Below, piece by piece: positions 5,413-13,007 of a DNA stretch of 17,425 nt. Origin of the DNA: CG2-30-44-17 sp964344725 (GTDB taxonomy: Bacteria > Patescibacteriota > Gracilibacteria > UBA1369 > UBA12470). The position numbers and the translations under genes are program-made. How positions within the stretch are numbered: the stretch's first letter is position 1; each line of letters starts with the position of its first letter. The notes beneath the pieces were generated by a model that did no database searches, was not told where the DNA came from, and saw only the letters and a program-made list of their open reading frames with translations. The stretch is from the NCBI GenBank assembly GCA_964344725.1, contig CAYFOI010000027.1, forward strand, positions 1 to 17,425, in the 5' to 3' direction.

Positions 5413-7851
5413 CTACTTTTTAACAAAAACACTTTTAACACCAAAAACCCTCTCAAGCTTATCCAAAATCAACTCTAGCTCATCATAAGAACCAACCTCA
5501 ACAGATATCTCGCCATACACTGAACCATCATCATGACGATCAAAAGATATTCCAGCAATATTACAACCACGACTTGAGATAACAGAAGTAATATCACTAA
5601 GCAAACCACGCCTCTCCTGAGCTTCAATAGATACATTCGTTTGATAGAATTTCGCAGGCTTCTTCATCCTCCACTCAACATGGACAAGTCTCTCGGGATC
5701 TAATCCATTCAAATCATCACAACTCGTACGATGAACTTTTATAAGCTTGCCACGGGTAACATAACCTATGATCTGATCTCCATACTTAGGCTTGCAACAA
5801 GCACTGAGCGAAACTGACAAATCATCATAACCCCCAACCAAGACATGACTAGCATCAGCTTTAGCTTTAGACTTTTTAGTAGCAATCTTAGGCTTTTTCC
5901 CAGAAGTAGAAGCCTTGGCAGACAAGAGTTCCTCAGCAGGAAAAATCTTCCTAAGAACCTGCCCCACAGTCAAAGTACCATTACCTATAGACTCAACCAT
6001 ATCCTCACGTTGCCTTTTAGTCAGTTTTTTGCCTCCAATATTTTTAAGCAAAGTAAGTTTCGGATCCAAAACAGGCTTAGAAAGACGTCTCAAATAACGG
6101 TTAAGTATCTCCCTTCCTTCTTTCAAATTGTGATCCCTATCAAAAGTTCTAAACCAACCTTTTATTTTACTAGCAGCACCCGCAGTCTTTACAAAAGAAA
6201 GCCAATATCTATTAGGCTTAGGCTCTTTTTTTGTCAAAATCTCAACAATTTCACCATTCTTAAGCTCATAATCCAAAGGCACAATACTCCCATCAACCTT
6301 AGCCTGTGCACACCTATGTCCAACATCCGTATGCACCGCATAAGCGAAATCAACAGGTGTAGCACCACTAGGAAGATCCTTAACATCCCCGTGCGGCGTA
6401 AGAACAAAAATGCGATCCCGAAAAATATCTAAACTCAAATCCTTCTTGTCAGGATCTTTCCCGATCTCAGATTTTATCCTAGCGAGACTCTCAAGCCACT
6501 CAAGTTGATCCTGAAAATACTTATGCCTAATCATAAGCGTCCCTTTGCTTCTGCTTTTTTTCAAAACAAGCACATCATCACGACTAAGCCCACGACTAAG
6601 CATCTCCTCCTCTATCTCACGTGCTTCAGCTTTATCCATTATACTCCAATCTTTAATAAGCCTTTCAACTCTCTGACGAAACTCAGGATCAGCATCAAGC
6701 ATCTTATTAAGCTTACTAAAAACCCTATGTTGATTTAGAGTTTTTTGGAACTCATGCTGCGCAACCTTAGCAGGAACCTTCCCCGATTCTTTATACCACC
6801 AATGCGCCGCCACACCATATTCAGCCTGCTGATGCATAGACTCCGTCCTAAGCTGAATCTCAACAGGCTTCTTATGATTCTCAATAAGACCAATAACAGC
6901 CGTATGCAAACTACGATACCCATTAGGTTTAGGAACAGCCACATAATCCTTAAACCGGTTAGGCAAAGGAGTCCAATTATTATGAACCGCCCCCAAAAGC
7001 GAATACAAATGTGAAACATCATCCCCCTGGTCAGGAACAATTACTCTAAGCGCATAAACATCATAAATGGATGAAATATCAGAAGTCCCCTTCCGCTTAA
7101 GCTTATTATGCAAACTAAAGATATGCTTAACACGACCAGTAACAGAAACATCAAAACCAGCATCTTTCAAAGCAGATTCAAGCTGAGCAGTAGCCCCAGA
7201 TATAGACTCTTGCTCTCTCTCGGAATAATTACTAACTTCTTCAGCCAAAATCGCGTAATCATCAGGACTTAAATACTTAAAAGACAAATCTTGCAACTTG
7301 CCCTTGAATTGATAAATTCCAAGCCGAGAAGCTATAGGCGCATAAATATCCATAGTTTGCTGCGCAAAAAGCTGCTGTTGATCCTCAGGCCTATACTCCA
7401 AAGTCATCATATTATAGAGCCGATCAGCAAGTTTTATAAAAACTACTCTCAAATCACTAGCCATAGCCATAAACATACGCCGCAAACTCTCAACTTGCGC
7501 CTCATAATTACGAACCTGGACCAAATTAAGTTTACGAATATCAGAAATAAGCCTATGAACATCCGCACCAAACTTCTTTTTAAGACTAGAAAAAGCTTTC
7601 TCACTATGCAAAGGCACATCATGAAGCAAACAAGCAACAATAGCCGTCTCATCAGGCTTAAGATCAAGCATAAGATACGCCGTCTGAACAGGGTGATCTA
7701 TATACGGCACACCCTCAAAACGAACCTCATCCTTATGCACATCCTCAGCAAATTCAAAAGCATCATAAATAAGCTTCTCATCAAGATCCGGCAAATAAGT
7801 CTTGGCCTTCTCTACGACATCATCAATTGTAATCTTTCTTAGATTCTCCAT
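5413..7851 (-). CDS. relA: RelA/SpoT homologue, ppGpp synthetase with degenerate hydrolase site
   Basis: This is a long Rel protein (812 aa; usual 700-750). Domains in order are HD hydrolase (about 30-190), synthetase (about 230-350), TGS (about 475-540), helical and Cys zinc-finger-like (670-715), and ACT (735-812). The synthetase looks active: RFKDY (299-303), KPNGYRSLHT and EIQLRT are intact, and RFKD is the RxKD type found in bifunctional Rel. In the hydrolase the metal ligands H53, H77, D78 and D143 and N147 are kept. However, the catalytic Glu-Asp pair after HDV (normally HDxxED) reads Leu81-His82, so hydrolysis is probably lost or altered. About 70 extra residues lie between synthetase and TGS (about 372-445), helical and charged. 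The gene lies downstream of the acidic membrane protein across a structured spacer. Confidence 0.95.
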   Translation of the reverse strand: MENLRKITIDDVVEKAKTYLPDLDEKLIYDAFEFAEDVHKDEVRFEGVPYIDHPVQTAYLMLDLKPDETAIVACLLHDVPLHSEKAFSSLKKKFGADVHRLISDIRKLNLVQVRNYEAQVESLRRMFMAMASDLRVVFIKLADRLYNMMTLEYRPEDQQQLFAQQTMDIYAPIASRLGIYQFKGKLQDLSFKYLSPDDYAILAEEVSNYSEREQESISGATAQLESALKDAGFDVSVTGRVKHIFSLHNKLKRKGTSDISSIYDVYALRVIVPDQGDDVSHLYSLLGAVHNNWTPLPNRFKDYVAVPKPNGYRSLHTAVIGLIENHKKPVEIQLRTESMHQQAEYGVAAHWWYKESGKVPAKVAQHEFQKTLNQHRVFSKLNKMLDADPEFRQRVERLIKDWSIMDKAEAREIEEEMLSRGLSRDDVLVLKKSRSKGTLMIRHKYFQDQLEWLESLARIKSEIGKDPDKKDLSLDIFRDRIFVLTPHGDVKDLPSGATPVDFAYAVHTDVGHRCAQAKVDGSIVPLDYELKNGEIVEILTKKEPKPNRYWLSFVKTAGAASKIKGWFRTFDRDHNLKEGREILNRYLRRLSKPVLDPKLTLLKNIGGKKLTKRQREDMVESIGNGTLTVGQVLRKIFPAEELLSAKASTSGKKPKIATKKSKAKADASHVLVGGYDDLSVSLSACCKPKYGDQIIGYVTRGKLIKVHRTSCDDLNGLDPERLVHVEWRMKKPAKFYQTNVSIEAQERRGLLSDITSVISSRGCNIAGISFDRHDDGSVYGEISVEVGSYDELELILDKLERVFGVKSVFVKK

Positions 7852-7893
7852 ACTTGGATGGTCACGGCAAGACAGAGTGTAACAGAAAGTCAG

Positions 7894-7953
7894 GTAGTGA
7901 GATAGTACTTAGGTAGTGGTAGTACGTAATTCGTAATAGGTAGTGTGTAGTAA
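7894..7953. repeat. Left 7-bp array (GTARNNN), arm of inverted pair
   Basis: GTA begins at 7894, 7913, 7919, 7926, 7933, 7940 and 7947, mostly every 7 bp. Segments 7914-7925 and 7940-7952 are perfect reverse complements of 8035-8046 and 8015-8027. It lies between the rel start and the preceding gene. A TGT-TACACT -10-like box at 7884-7876 could serve rel. Confidence 0.8.
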
Positions 7954-7958
7954 ATGGA

Positions 7959-7975
7959 GTTGCGCTTTGCGCAAC
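7959..7975. terminator. Perfect hairpin A in the spacer, possible terminator
   Basis: GTTGCGC (7959-7965) pairs fully with GCGCAAC (7969-7975) across a TTT loop. No long T tract follows on either strand, so termination is only a guess. Confidence 0.45.
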
Positions 7976-7989
7976 ATTTATTAATAAGC

Positions 7990-8008
7990 GTTTTTGCGAA
8001 GCAAAAAC
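7990..8008. terminator. Perfect hairpin B in the spacer, possible terminator
   Basis: GTTTTTGC (7990-7997) pairs fully with GCAAAAAC (8001-8008) across a GAA loop. The core is the heptamer GCGAAGC, known to form an unusually stable DNA mini-hairpin. It could end transcription of the acidic membrane protein gene upstream on the minus strand. Confidence 0.5.
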
Positions 8009-8013
8009 ACACC

Positions 8014-8048
8014 ATACTACACACTACGTACTATGTACTACCACTATT
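8014..8048. repeat. Right 7-bp array (NNACTAY), inverted partner
   Basis: Five contiguous heptamers: ATACTAC, ACACTAC, GTACTAT, GTACTAC and CACTATT. They are the inverted counterpart of the array at 7894-7953. The last unit covers the stop codon (8046-8044) of the acidic membrane protein gene. Confidence 0.85.
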
Positions 8049-9183
8049 CTAATTCTTCCTCAACAATCAACTCAAGATCACTACCTATAACATCAACAAC
8101 CTGAACACCTTTGACAAGCGCCTCACGGTTCAAAGTAATATCATCAATTCGAGCATTTAAATACAAAAGCGCACTATAAAGCAGCTCATAAAGTTTTTGC
8201 CTAGCCTGATAATGTGCCTTTATATCAACTTGTTCCTGAGAAATCTCAACGAAAGCAGTCAAAGCCTCAACCGCATCATCCCCATCTTGCGCTGTAAGCT
8301 CAGCAAAAAATTCTTCCTCATAAAGCTGTTTCGGATCCAAATTCCCCTCAAAAGTAGCCTCCAAATCAGCAATTTCATACTCAAGATCAGCAATAATCTC
8401 CTTTCCCTCTTCATAAAGATCATCCAACTCAACCAAAAGACCATCAACAGCAGCAGCCCTATCCTGAAAATCATTCAAATAATCATTCACATCAACTTCA
8501 AGAGCATTAACAACTTTCCCATAATGCTCAATTTGATAAGAAAACTCATCGTCATAAGTATTCACAACCTCACCAACATCAATACCTTCCGTAGCACCAG
8601 TCTGCCCCTCAAGACCAGTATCAGTACCTAACAGAATCCCTCCATAAAGAGATCCATCCACCCAAACCTGATCCTCAGGAGTAGTACTCACTTCGTCACT
8701 CGTATCAGGCACCTCAATAACAACATCTACATCAGAATCTATATCAGAATCTTCATCACCATCAGTAATCCCAACAAAAAACCTAACTCCAAAGAAAATA
8801 ATCACAAAAAGCATCACCAAAACAAAAACTCCTCCACAACAGAAATACATATGTTTTCTAGTCAAACCAGCATCCTGAAGCACATCATCTATTTTATTCG
8901 AAAAACTATCAACATCGTGAGTAATATCAGTTTCCGTACCACCGTCCTCATCAATAACATCAGAAGCCTGAGCAGAAGCAGCATCATGCACTTCCTGCTG
9001 AACCTCCTGGACACCTATCTGGTCATCCTCATCTTCCTGAGATTCAGCCGAATCTTCAGAAGCATCTTCAGGAGATTTTTCTTCATCAGTAACATCATCA
9101 ACCTCAGGTTTAATACCATCATCTTTTTTCTCTTCTTCAGAAGAATTATCTTGATCTAATTGTGGTCCTCCGCCATCAGGCAT
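8044..9183 (-). CDS. Highly acidic single-pass membrane protein with coiled-coil ectodomain
   Basis: This 379-aa protein is of no recognised family. Residues 1-108 are a disordered Asp/Glu-rich tail. One transmembrane helix follows at about 111-138, preceded by LTRKHMYFCC, whose Arg-Lys-His suggests the N-terminus is inside. Residues 139-205 are another acidic, low-complexity linker. Residues about 210-365 are helical and coiled-coil-like, rich in Leu, Glu and Asp with very few Lys/Arg, and probably outside the cell. It could be a surface or envelope-spacing protein. It has a strong promoter and lies between coaBC and rel in the same direction. Its stop codon lies in the arm of an inverted repeat. 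Confidence 0.75.
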   Translation of the reverse strand: MPDGGGPQLDQDNSSEEEKKDDGIKPEVDDVTDEEKSPEDASEDSAESQEDEDDQIGVQEVQQEVHDAASAQASDVIDEDGGTETDITHDVDSFSNKIDDVLQDAGLTRKHMYFCCGGVFVLVMLFVIIFFGVRFFVGITDGDEDSDIDSDVDVVIEVPDTSDEVSTTPEDQVWVDGSLYGGILLGTDTGLEGQTGATEGIDVGEVVNTYDDEFSYQIEHYGKVVNALEVDVNDYLNDFQDRAAAVDGLLVELDDLYEEGKEIIADLEYEIADLEATFEGNLDPKQLYEEEFFAELTAQDGDDAVEALTAFVEISQEQVDIKAHYQARQKLYELLYSALLYLNARIDDITLNREALVKGVQVVDVIGSDLELIVEEELE

Positions 9184-9194
9184 ACGAAAATACT

Positions 9195-9236
9195 ATTATA
9201 TCTGTTAATTATACCAGAAAACAGGTTGGAACTCAA
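9195..9236 (-). promoter_or_regulatory. Two -10 boxes before the acidic membrane protein
   Basis: TTGAGT (9236-9231), a 17-bp spacer and an extended -10 TGG-TATAAT (9216-9208) form a strong promoter, with a leader near 18 nt. A second perfect TATAAT (9200-9195) ends 11 nt before the ATG at 9183 and could give a nearly leaderless transcript. The promoter lies in the 65-nt spacer after coaBC. Confidence 0.7.
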
Positions 9237-9248
9237 GTCACCTCACGT

Positions 9249-10403
9249 TTAGCCGATCATATCAAACACCTGACTAGCAATTTCGCCTTTATCCCCAAAA
9301 ATTTCCTTCGAAACACCAGATTCATACACCATAACAACATATCCACCAGAAGCACCCATATTTCCAAGTCCATTGCCGATCATAAGATCACACCCTTTAT
9401 CAATCAGTTTCCGCTGAGTCCTCTCTTTCAAATATCCATCCTCAAGAGCAAAACCAATAATAAACTGCCCTCCTTTTTTATTTTTAGAACACCAACCGAG
9501 AATATCATCGGTTTTAGTAAATTTTAAATCAGGAACACCATCACCCTTCTTGATTTTTCCATTAATCTTCTCAGGTTTAAAATCAGCTACCGCAGCAGCA
9601 GAAATAAAATAATCACACTTCGAAAACTCCGAAACAACAACGGAGAACATCTCATCCGCAGTCTGAACTTTCACAACATCAACATCATAAGGTTCATCAA
9701 TAGAAACAGGCCCCGATACCAAAGTAACATCAGCACCCCTAAACCAAGCTTCTTTAGCTAGAGCATACCCCATTCGCCCACTAGATCTATTAGATACAAA
9801 CCGCACATCATCAATCATCTCCTGCGTCGGCCCAGCAGTAACAAGAACCCTCTTACCCTCCAAGTCATTCGGAGCCAACTCCCTATTACAATAGTCCAAA
9901 ATCTCAGCAACATCAGCCATTCGGCCCACACCCTTCACTCCACAGGTCAAATCACCGAAAGCAGGCCCACAAATTGTCGCCTCAATCTTACGCAAATTCT
10001 CCTGTAAAACAGCCTTCTCCCACATCGTTGTATTCATCGCCGGCGCAATAACAATTGGCCCTGAAAAAGCCATCACCGTTGTCGTAAGAAAATCATCTGC
10101 AATCCCATTCGCAACCTTCCCTATGAAGTTAGCCCCAACAGGAGCACAACACAAAAGATCAGCCTTTTGAAGCCTAATATGTCCCATCGGATCCGCATGC
10201 TGAGAGAACATACGAACCTGCGCTTGATTACCTGCCATTGCAGAAAAAAGCTGCGGCGAAACAAGCTTAGCCGCATTCCGCGTAAGAACTGGATAAACCG
10301 TAGCTCCATGCTCCTTAAAACGTCGTACTAAATCTAGCGATTTCCAGATCGCAGCACCAGCTGTTACGCCAAGGACTATTTTTTTATCTTTTAAGTAATC
10401 CAT
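9249..10403 (-). CDS. coaBC: Bifunctional phosphopantothenoylcysteine decarboxylase / phosphopantothenate-cysteine ligase
   Basis: CoaBC (Dfp, 384 aa) joins cysteine to 4'-phosphopantothenate and decarboxylates the product to 4'-phosphopantetheine. The FMN-dependent CoaC half (1-175) keeps the catalytic H75 (GHIRLQ), the PAMNTTMW motif with N124, and C154 in CGVKGVGRM. The CoaB half (about 185-384) has VLVTAGPTQEMID, RFVSNRSSGRMGYALA and K276 in AVADFKP. The N-terminal FMN loop reads GAAIWK instead of the common GIAAYK. It is nine nt from the GHKL-like gene upstream. It is the last gene of the pantothenate/CoA run and has its own extended -10 8 nt before the ATG. No Shine-Dalgarno sequence is seen. 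Confidence 0.97.
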   Translation of the reverse strand: MDYLKDKKIVLGVTAGAAIWKSLDLVRRFKEHGATVYPVLTRNAAKLVSPQLFSAMAGNQAQVRMFSQHADPMGHIRLQKADLLCCAPVGANFIGKVANGIADDFLTTTVMAFSGPIVIAPAMNTTMWEKAVLQENLRKIEATICGPAFGDLTCGVKGVGRMADVAEILDYCNRELAPNDLEGKRVLVTAGPTQEMIDDVRFVSNRSSGRMGYALAKEAWFRGADVTLVSGPVSIDEPYDVDVVKVQTADEMFSVVVSEFSKCDYFISAAAVADFKPEKINGKIKKGDGVPDLKFTKTDDILGWCSKNKKGGQFIIGFALEDGYLKERTQRKLIDKGCDLMIGNGLGNMGASGGYVVMVYESGVSKEIFGDKGEIASQVFDMIG

Positions 10404-10411
10404 ACGGAAAT

Positions 10412-10420
10412 ATTATAACA
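10412..10420 (-). promoter_or_regulatory. Extended -10 before coaBC overlapping the upstream stop
   Basis: TGT-TATAAT (10420-10412) lies 8 nt before the coaBC ATG and contains the TAA stop (10415-10413) of the GHKL-like gene. Transcription would start at or next to the start codon. No -35 match is seen. Confidence 0.55.
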
Positions 10421-11252
10421 CTCTCTTAACAGCTCGAGAAAAAAGAAGAGTCCTCAAAGAAACACCAGGAGCAGGATTTCTTTCCCATGACACCATTAGA
10501 TCAGGCCTATTGACAAGCATTTTCAGAGCAATGCCATTTCCTTTAATCGGACCATCAGGCCTTTCAAAAGACCCCTCGCTAGGATCCAAAAGTCTCTCAA
10601 AGAGGAAATCATCCCCTCCACCAGGCTGATCTATCATCACAAAAACACCCTTATCACTAACAGTCCACGAAGTAGTAATCTTCTGACCACGCTCAACCAT
10701 AACACTAGACGGGACAGCAGCATAAAAATCCTTACCAAATTTCATATACCACTGAACCCCATAGAAACATGCATTCTTAAAAAACTCACGAAAACCCCGA
10801 GATCCGAGGGAACAATCGGTCGTTGCAGTCAGCTCATCCAAAGCATCAAAAAATTCTTCATACCCCTCATAAGACAATTCAGGCGCAATAACAAATCCGA
10901 CAAGCTTTTGATCCCACAAAAGACACTTTCCCCCACTTGCTTCTAGAGATTGCCGCACCACTTCCCTCTCAAAAACATCCCAACCAGAAGGGTAAAATTC
11001 TTTATACAAATCTGCAAGACAAATACTAGCTACATGCTGAACACCCATTCCAAACCTTTCTCTTGCAGCTCTACTATAACTAGAGAAATCTAGAACATTA
11101 CCAATAAGCTGCAACTCACCATCCACAATAAACATATGATCAATCATTGTAACATCTCGCCCCGTATCAAATAAACGCGCGACACCCTGCTTAAGAACAT
11201 TATCGCCTAACAACTCCCACCCTCTCTCCGTTGTCAAACCTTTATCTAACAT
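10413..11252 (-). CDS. Divergent GHKL (HATPase_c)-like ATP-binding protein
   Basis: A 279-aa protein with no clear name. The C-terminal half shows a plausible GHKL ATPase pattern. An N-box-like FKNACFYG has N160 (about 157-165). A G1-like VFVMIDQPGGGDD has D208. A G2-like KGNGIALKML (237-246) is followed by a final strand, VSLRTLLFSR. The order and spacing resemble anti-sigma/RsbW-type ATPases and histidine-kinase ATP domains. No H-box, membrane helix or receiver domain is seen. The N-terminal part (1-140) is unassigned and may be a sensor or dimer domain. It lies between panC (25 nt) and coaBC (9 nt) in one direction. A regulator or stabiliser of CoA synthesis is possible but not shown. Confidence 0.6.
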   Translation of the reverse strand: MLDKGLTTERGWELLGDNVLKQGVARLFDTGRDVTMIDHMFIVDGELQLIGNVLDFSSYSRAARERFGMGVQHVASICLADLYKEFYPSGWDVFEREVVRQSLEASGGKCLLWDQKLVGFVIAPELSYEGYEEFFDALDELTATTDCSLGSRGFREFFKNACFYGVQWYMKFGKDFYAAVPSSVMVERGQKITTSWTVSDKGVFVMIDQPGGGDDFLFERLLDPSEGSFERPDGPIKGNGIALKMLVNRPDLMVSWERNPAPGVSLRTLLFSRAVKRVL

Positions 11253-11277
11253 TTAGATAAAATTTTAAAGGAGCGGA

Positions 11278-12018
11278 CTATAACACGATATTGTCAATCA
11301 GTCTAGTCCCATCAATCCTGACAGCAGTCAAAAGCACTCCATCATGATCTTCCCAATACTCAACAATCCCTTCAAGAACAGACTTATCTCTCGCTTGAAG
11401 CGCTTTAAAAATCAACTTCGCCTTCTCTCGCCCTTCTCGAGAAAGTCTCTTATTCCTAGAACTCATTGCAAGCCCATCAGCTTCCCTCACAGTCGGCATC
11501 ACCCGAAGTTCAATATCATAATTTAAATCCTTAAGAAGACGCTCAATCACAAGAGTTTGCTGATAATCTTTCTGACCGAAATAGACCTTACTCGGTTTAA
11601 TAATATTAAAAAGCTTCGTACAAACCTGCGCTACACCTTCGAAATGACCAGGACGAGACTTCGCACATCCCCAAGAAACCAAATCATCAGGCAATTTAAA
11701 CTCAATCATTTCACCATCCGGATACATCTCACTCGCTTCAGGATAAAAAAGATAATCGACCTCAGCTTTCTCAAGCATCAATTTGTCCTGCTCAAAATCC
11801 CTAGGATACTTCTGAAAATCCTCAGCTTCCCCAAATTGCGTCGGATTCACAAAAATACTCACAACCACAACATCACACTCCTGTCTTGCAGCCTCAATCA
11901 AACTCACATGTCCACCATGAAGCGCCCCCATCGTAGGAACAAAACCAACAGTTTGCCCCTGCTCACGAATAAGCGACATCATCTGCTGTGTTATACGAAT
12001 TGTCTTTAGAGTTTGCAT
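11278..12018 (-). CDS. panC: Pantothenate synthetase (pantoate-beta-alanine ligase)
   Basis: PanC uses ATP to join pantoate and beta-alanine into pantothenate. The HIGH-like motif is HGGH (34-37, in PTMGALHGGH; usually HEGH). FVNPTQF, RPGHFEGVA, YFGQKDYQQ and the KMSKS-like MSSRN follow in the normal order. At 246 aa it is about 35 residues shorter than usual. The loss is in the C-terminal lid domain, between the helix after MSSRN and the end motif AVRIDGTRLIDNI. The ATG is followed by a standard N-terminus, so this is a shortened protein and not a broken one. It is divergent from the HNH gene with a 146-nt spacer. That spacer has a weak GATAAG box 8 nt before the start. Confidence 0.96.
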   Translation of the reverse strand: MQTLKTIRITQQMMSLIREQGQTVGFVPTMGALHGGHVSLIEAARQECDVVVVSIFVNPTQFGEAEDFQKYPRDFEQDKLMLEKAEVDYLFYPEASEMYPDGEMIEFKLPDDLVSWGCAKSRPGHFEGVAQVCTKLFNIIKPSKVYFGQKDYQQTLVIERLLKDLNYDIELRVMPTVREADGLAMSSRNKRLSREGREKAKLIFKALQARDKSVLEGIVEYWEDHDGVLLTAVRIDGTRLIDNIVL

Positions 12019-12044
12019 ATGGAAAGCTTATCGCGAAGCTGAAT

Positions 12045-12080
12045 TTTCGGCAAGAAGGGTGACCATACACTCACCCGAAA
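12045..12080. promoter_or_regulatory. Nested inverted repeat between panC and HNH gene
   Basis: TTTCGG (12045-12050) matches CCGAAA (12075-12080), and inside it GGGTGA (12057-12062) matches TCACCC (12071-12076). The two stems share two bases. Placed in a divergent promoter region, it could be an operator or a terminator. Function is unproven. A GCGAAGC heptamer lies nearby at 12033-12039. Confidence 0.35.
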
Positions 12081-12135
12081 GATTGTCCAGTCAAAATCGT
12101 TATTTAAACCTGTTAATCCGCGGGCTTTCATGCTA

Positions 12136-12141
12136 TATAAT
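12136..12141 (+). promoter_or_regulatory. -10 box of the HNH gene
   Basis: A perfect TATAAT within TATATAAT has only a poor -35 (TTAATC at 12113-12118, 17-bp spacer). It gives a leader of about 17 nt, unlike the near-leaderless spacing seen for several housekeeping genes here. Confidence 0.5.
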
Positions 12142-12164
12142 TAATACTTTAAACACCAAAAAAA

Positions 12165-13007
12165 ATGACAGACAAAGAACTATACAAACTATGTTGCAAA
12201 TACGGCGCAAACGCTCGCAAATGGAGCAAGAAGTTCGCCGGACTACTACCCAAAGTCTACAAACGAAAGCTGTGGAAAAGATACGGCTTCTATTCAATTG
12301 AGCATTTCGCAGCACAACTCGCAGACATGAACCACGAAACTACCAGAAGAATCTTGAATCTCAATAAAAAGCTAGCAGATAAACCGCTACTTAAGGCTGA
12401 AATTCAGAATGAAGGTTGGACTAAAGTAAAAGTAGCATCATCAATCAATGCCCCCGAAGAAACTTTGGTCAAACTTGTAAAAACTCTCCCAAAAAGCGCA
12501 CTAGAAAAATACGCAAAAGAAGTAAATTCTGGTCCCGGGACCAACCCACAACCTGTAAAATTAACTTTTTCGGTCAAGCCCGAGACAGAATTTAAACTCA
12601 GAAAATTTCGCCAAAAACTAGAAAAAGACCAAAAACAATCTGTAAGCCTAGGGGAAGCATTAGAAATACTTTTAAACCAACTCGAAGAACCACAAAAAAA
12701 GACTAGGAAATCCAAAGGCACAACAGGACGCCAAATCTCAGCTCAGAAAAAACACGAGGTCGAGAACAACGGCCAATGCGCATTTCCAGGTTGTAACAAC
12801 CCACACAAAGAATACCACCACCCAGACAGATACGCCTTAACGGGTAACCATAGCCGCATAGTTCCACTATGCCATGAACACCACCAGATCGCTCATGCCG
12901 GCCTAATCACAAACGAAAACGACTCACCCAAAAGATGGCAAATCCGAGAAACCCCCAGGCCAAACACAATAGACCTTAAGTACCTCAAATACGCCAAACC
13001 CGGCTAG
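12165..13007 (+). CDS. HNH endonuclease with DUF222-like N-terminus
   Basis: This 280-aa protein probably binds and cuts DNA. Residues 1-120 are helical and resemble the DUF222-like part of HNH proteins (YSIEHFAAQL, then TRRILNLNKKLA and GWTKVKVASSI). A ribbon or helix segment (130-172) follows, then a basic linker (177-190). The HNH zinc module is at about 205-244: C205, C210, H218-H219, N228 and C236 with H239/H240. All expected ligands are present, so the nuclease looks intact. It lies opposite to the pantothenate genes, between panB and panC, and shares a CTAG with the panB stop. This fits a selfish or defence nuclease inserted in a biosynthetic cluster. Such genes are common as stand-alone elements. 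Confidence 0.87.
   Translation: MTDKELYKLCCKYGANARKWSKKFAGLLPKVYKRKLWKRYGFYSIEHFAAQLADMNHETTRRILNLNKKLADKPLLKAEIQNEGWTKVKVASSINAPEETLVKLVKTLPKSALEKYAKEVNSGPGTNPQPVKLTFSVKPETEFKLRKFRQKLEKDQKQSVSLGEALEILLNQLEEPQKKTRKSKGTTGRQISAQKKHEVENNGQCAFPGCNNPHKEYHHPDRYALTGNHSRIVPLCHEHHQIAHAGLITNENDSPKRWQIRETPRPNTIDLKYLKYAKPG

Noticed and set aside
5845..7842. Plus-strand and other-frame open frames over the rel gene
   Set aside because: Shadows of the rel coding strand; low-complexity Ile/Leu/Asn/Arg mix with no motif.
10413..11252. Histidine kinase
   Set aside because: No H-box His, dimer helix pair or membrane region; only GHKL-like ATP motifs are present.
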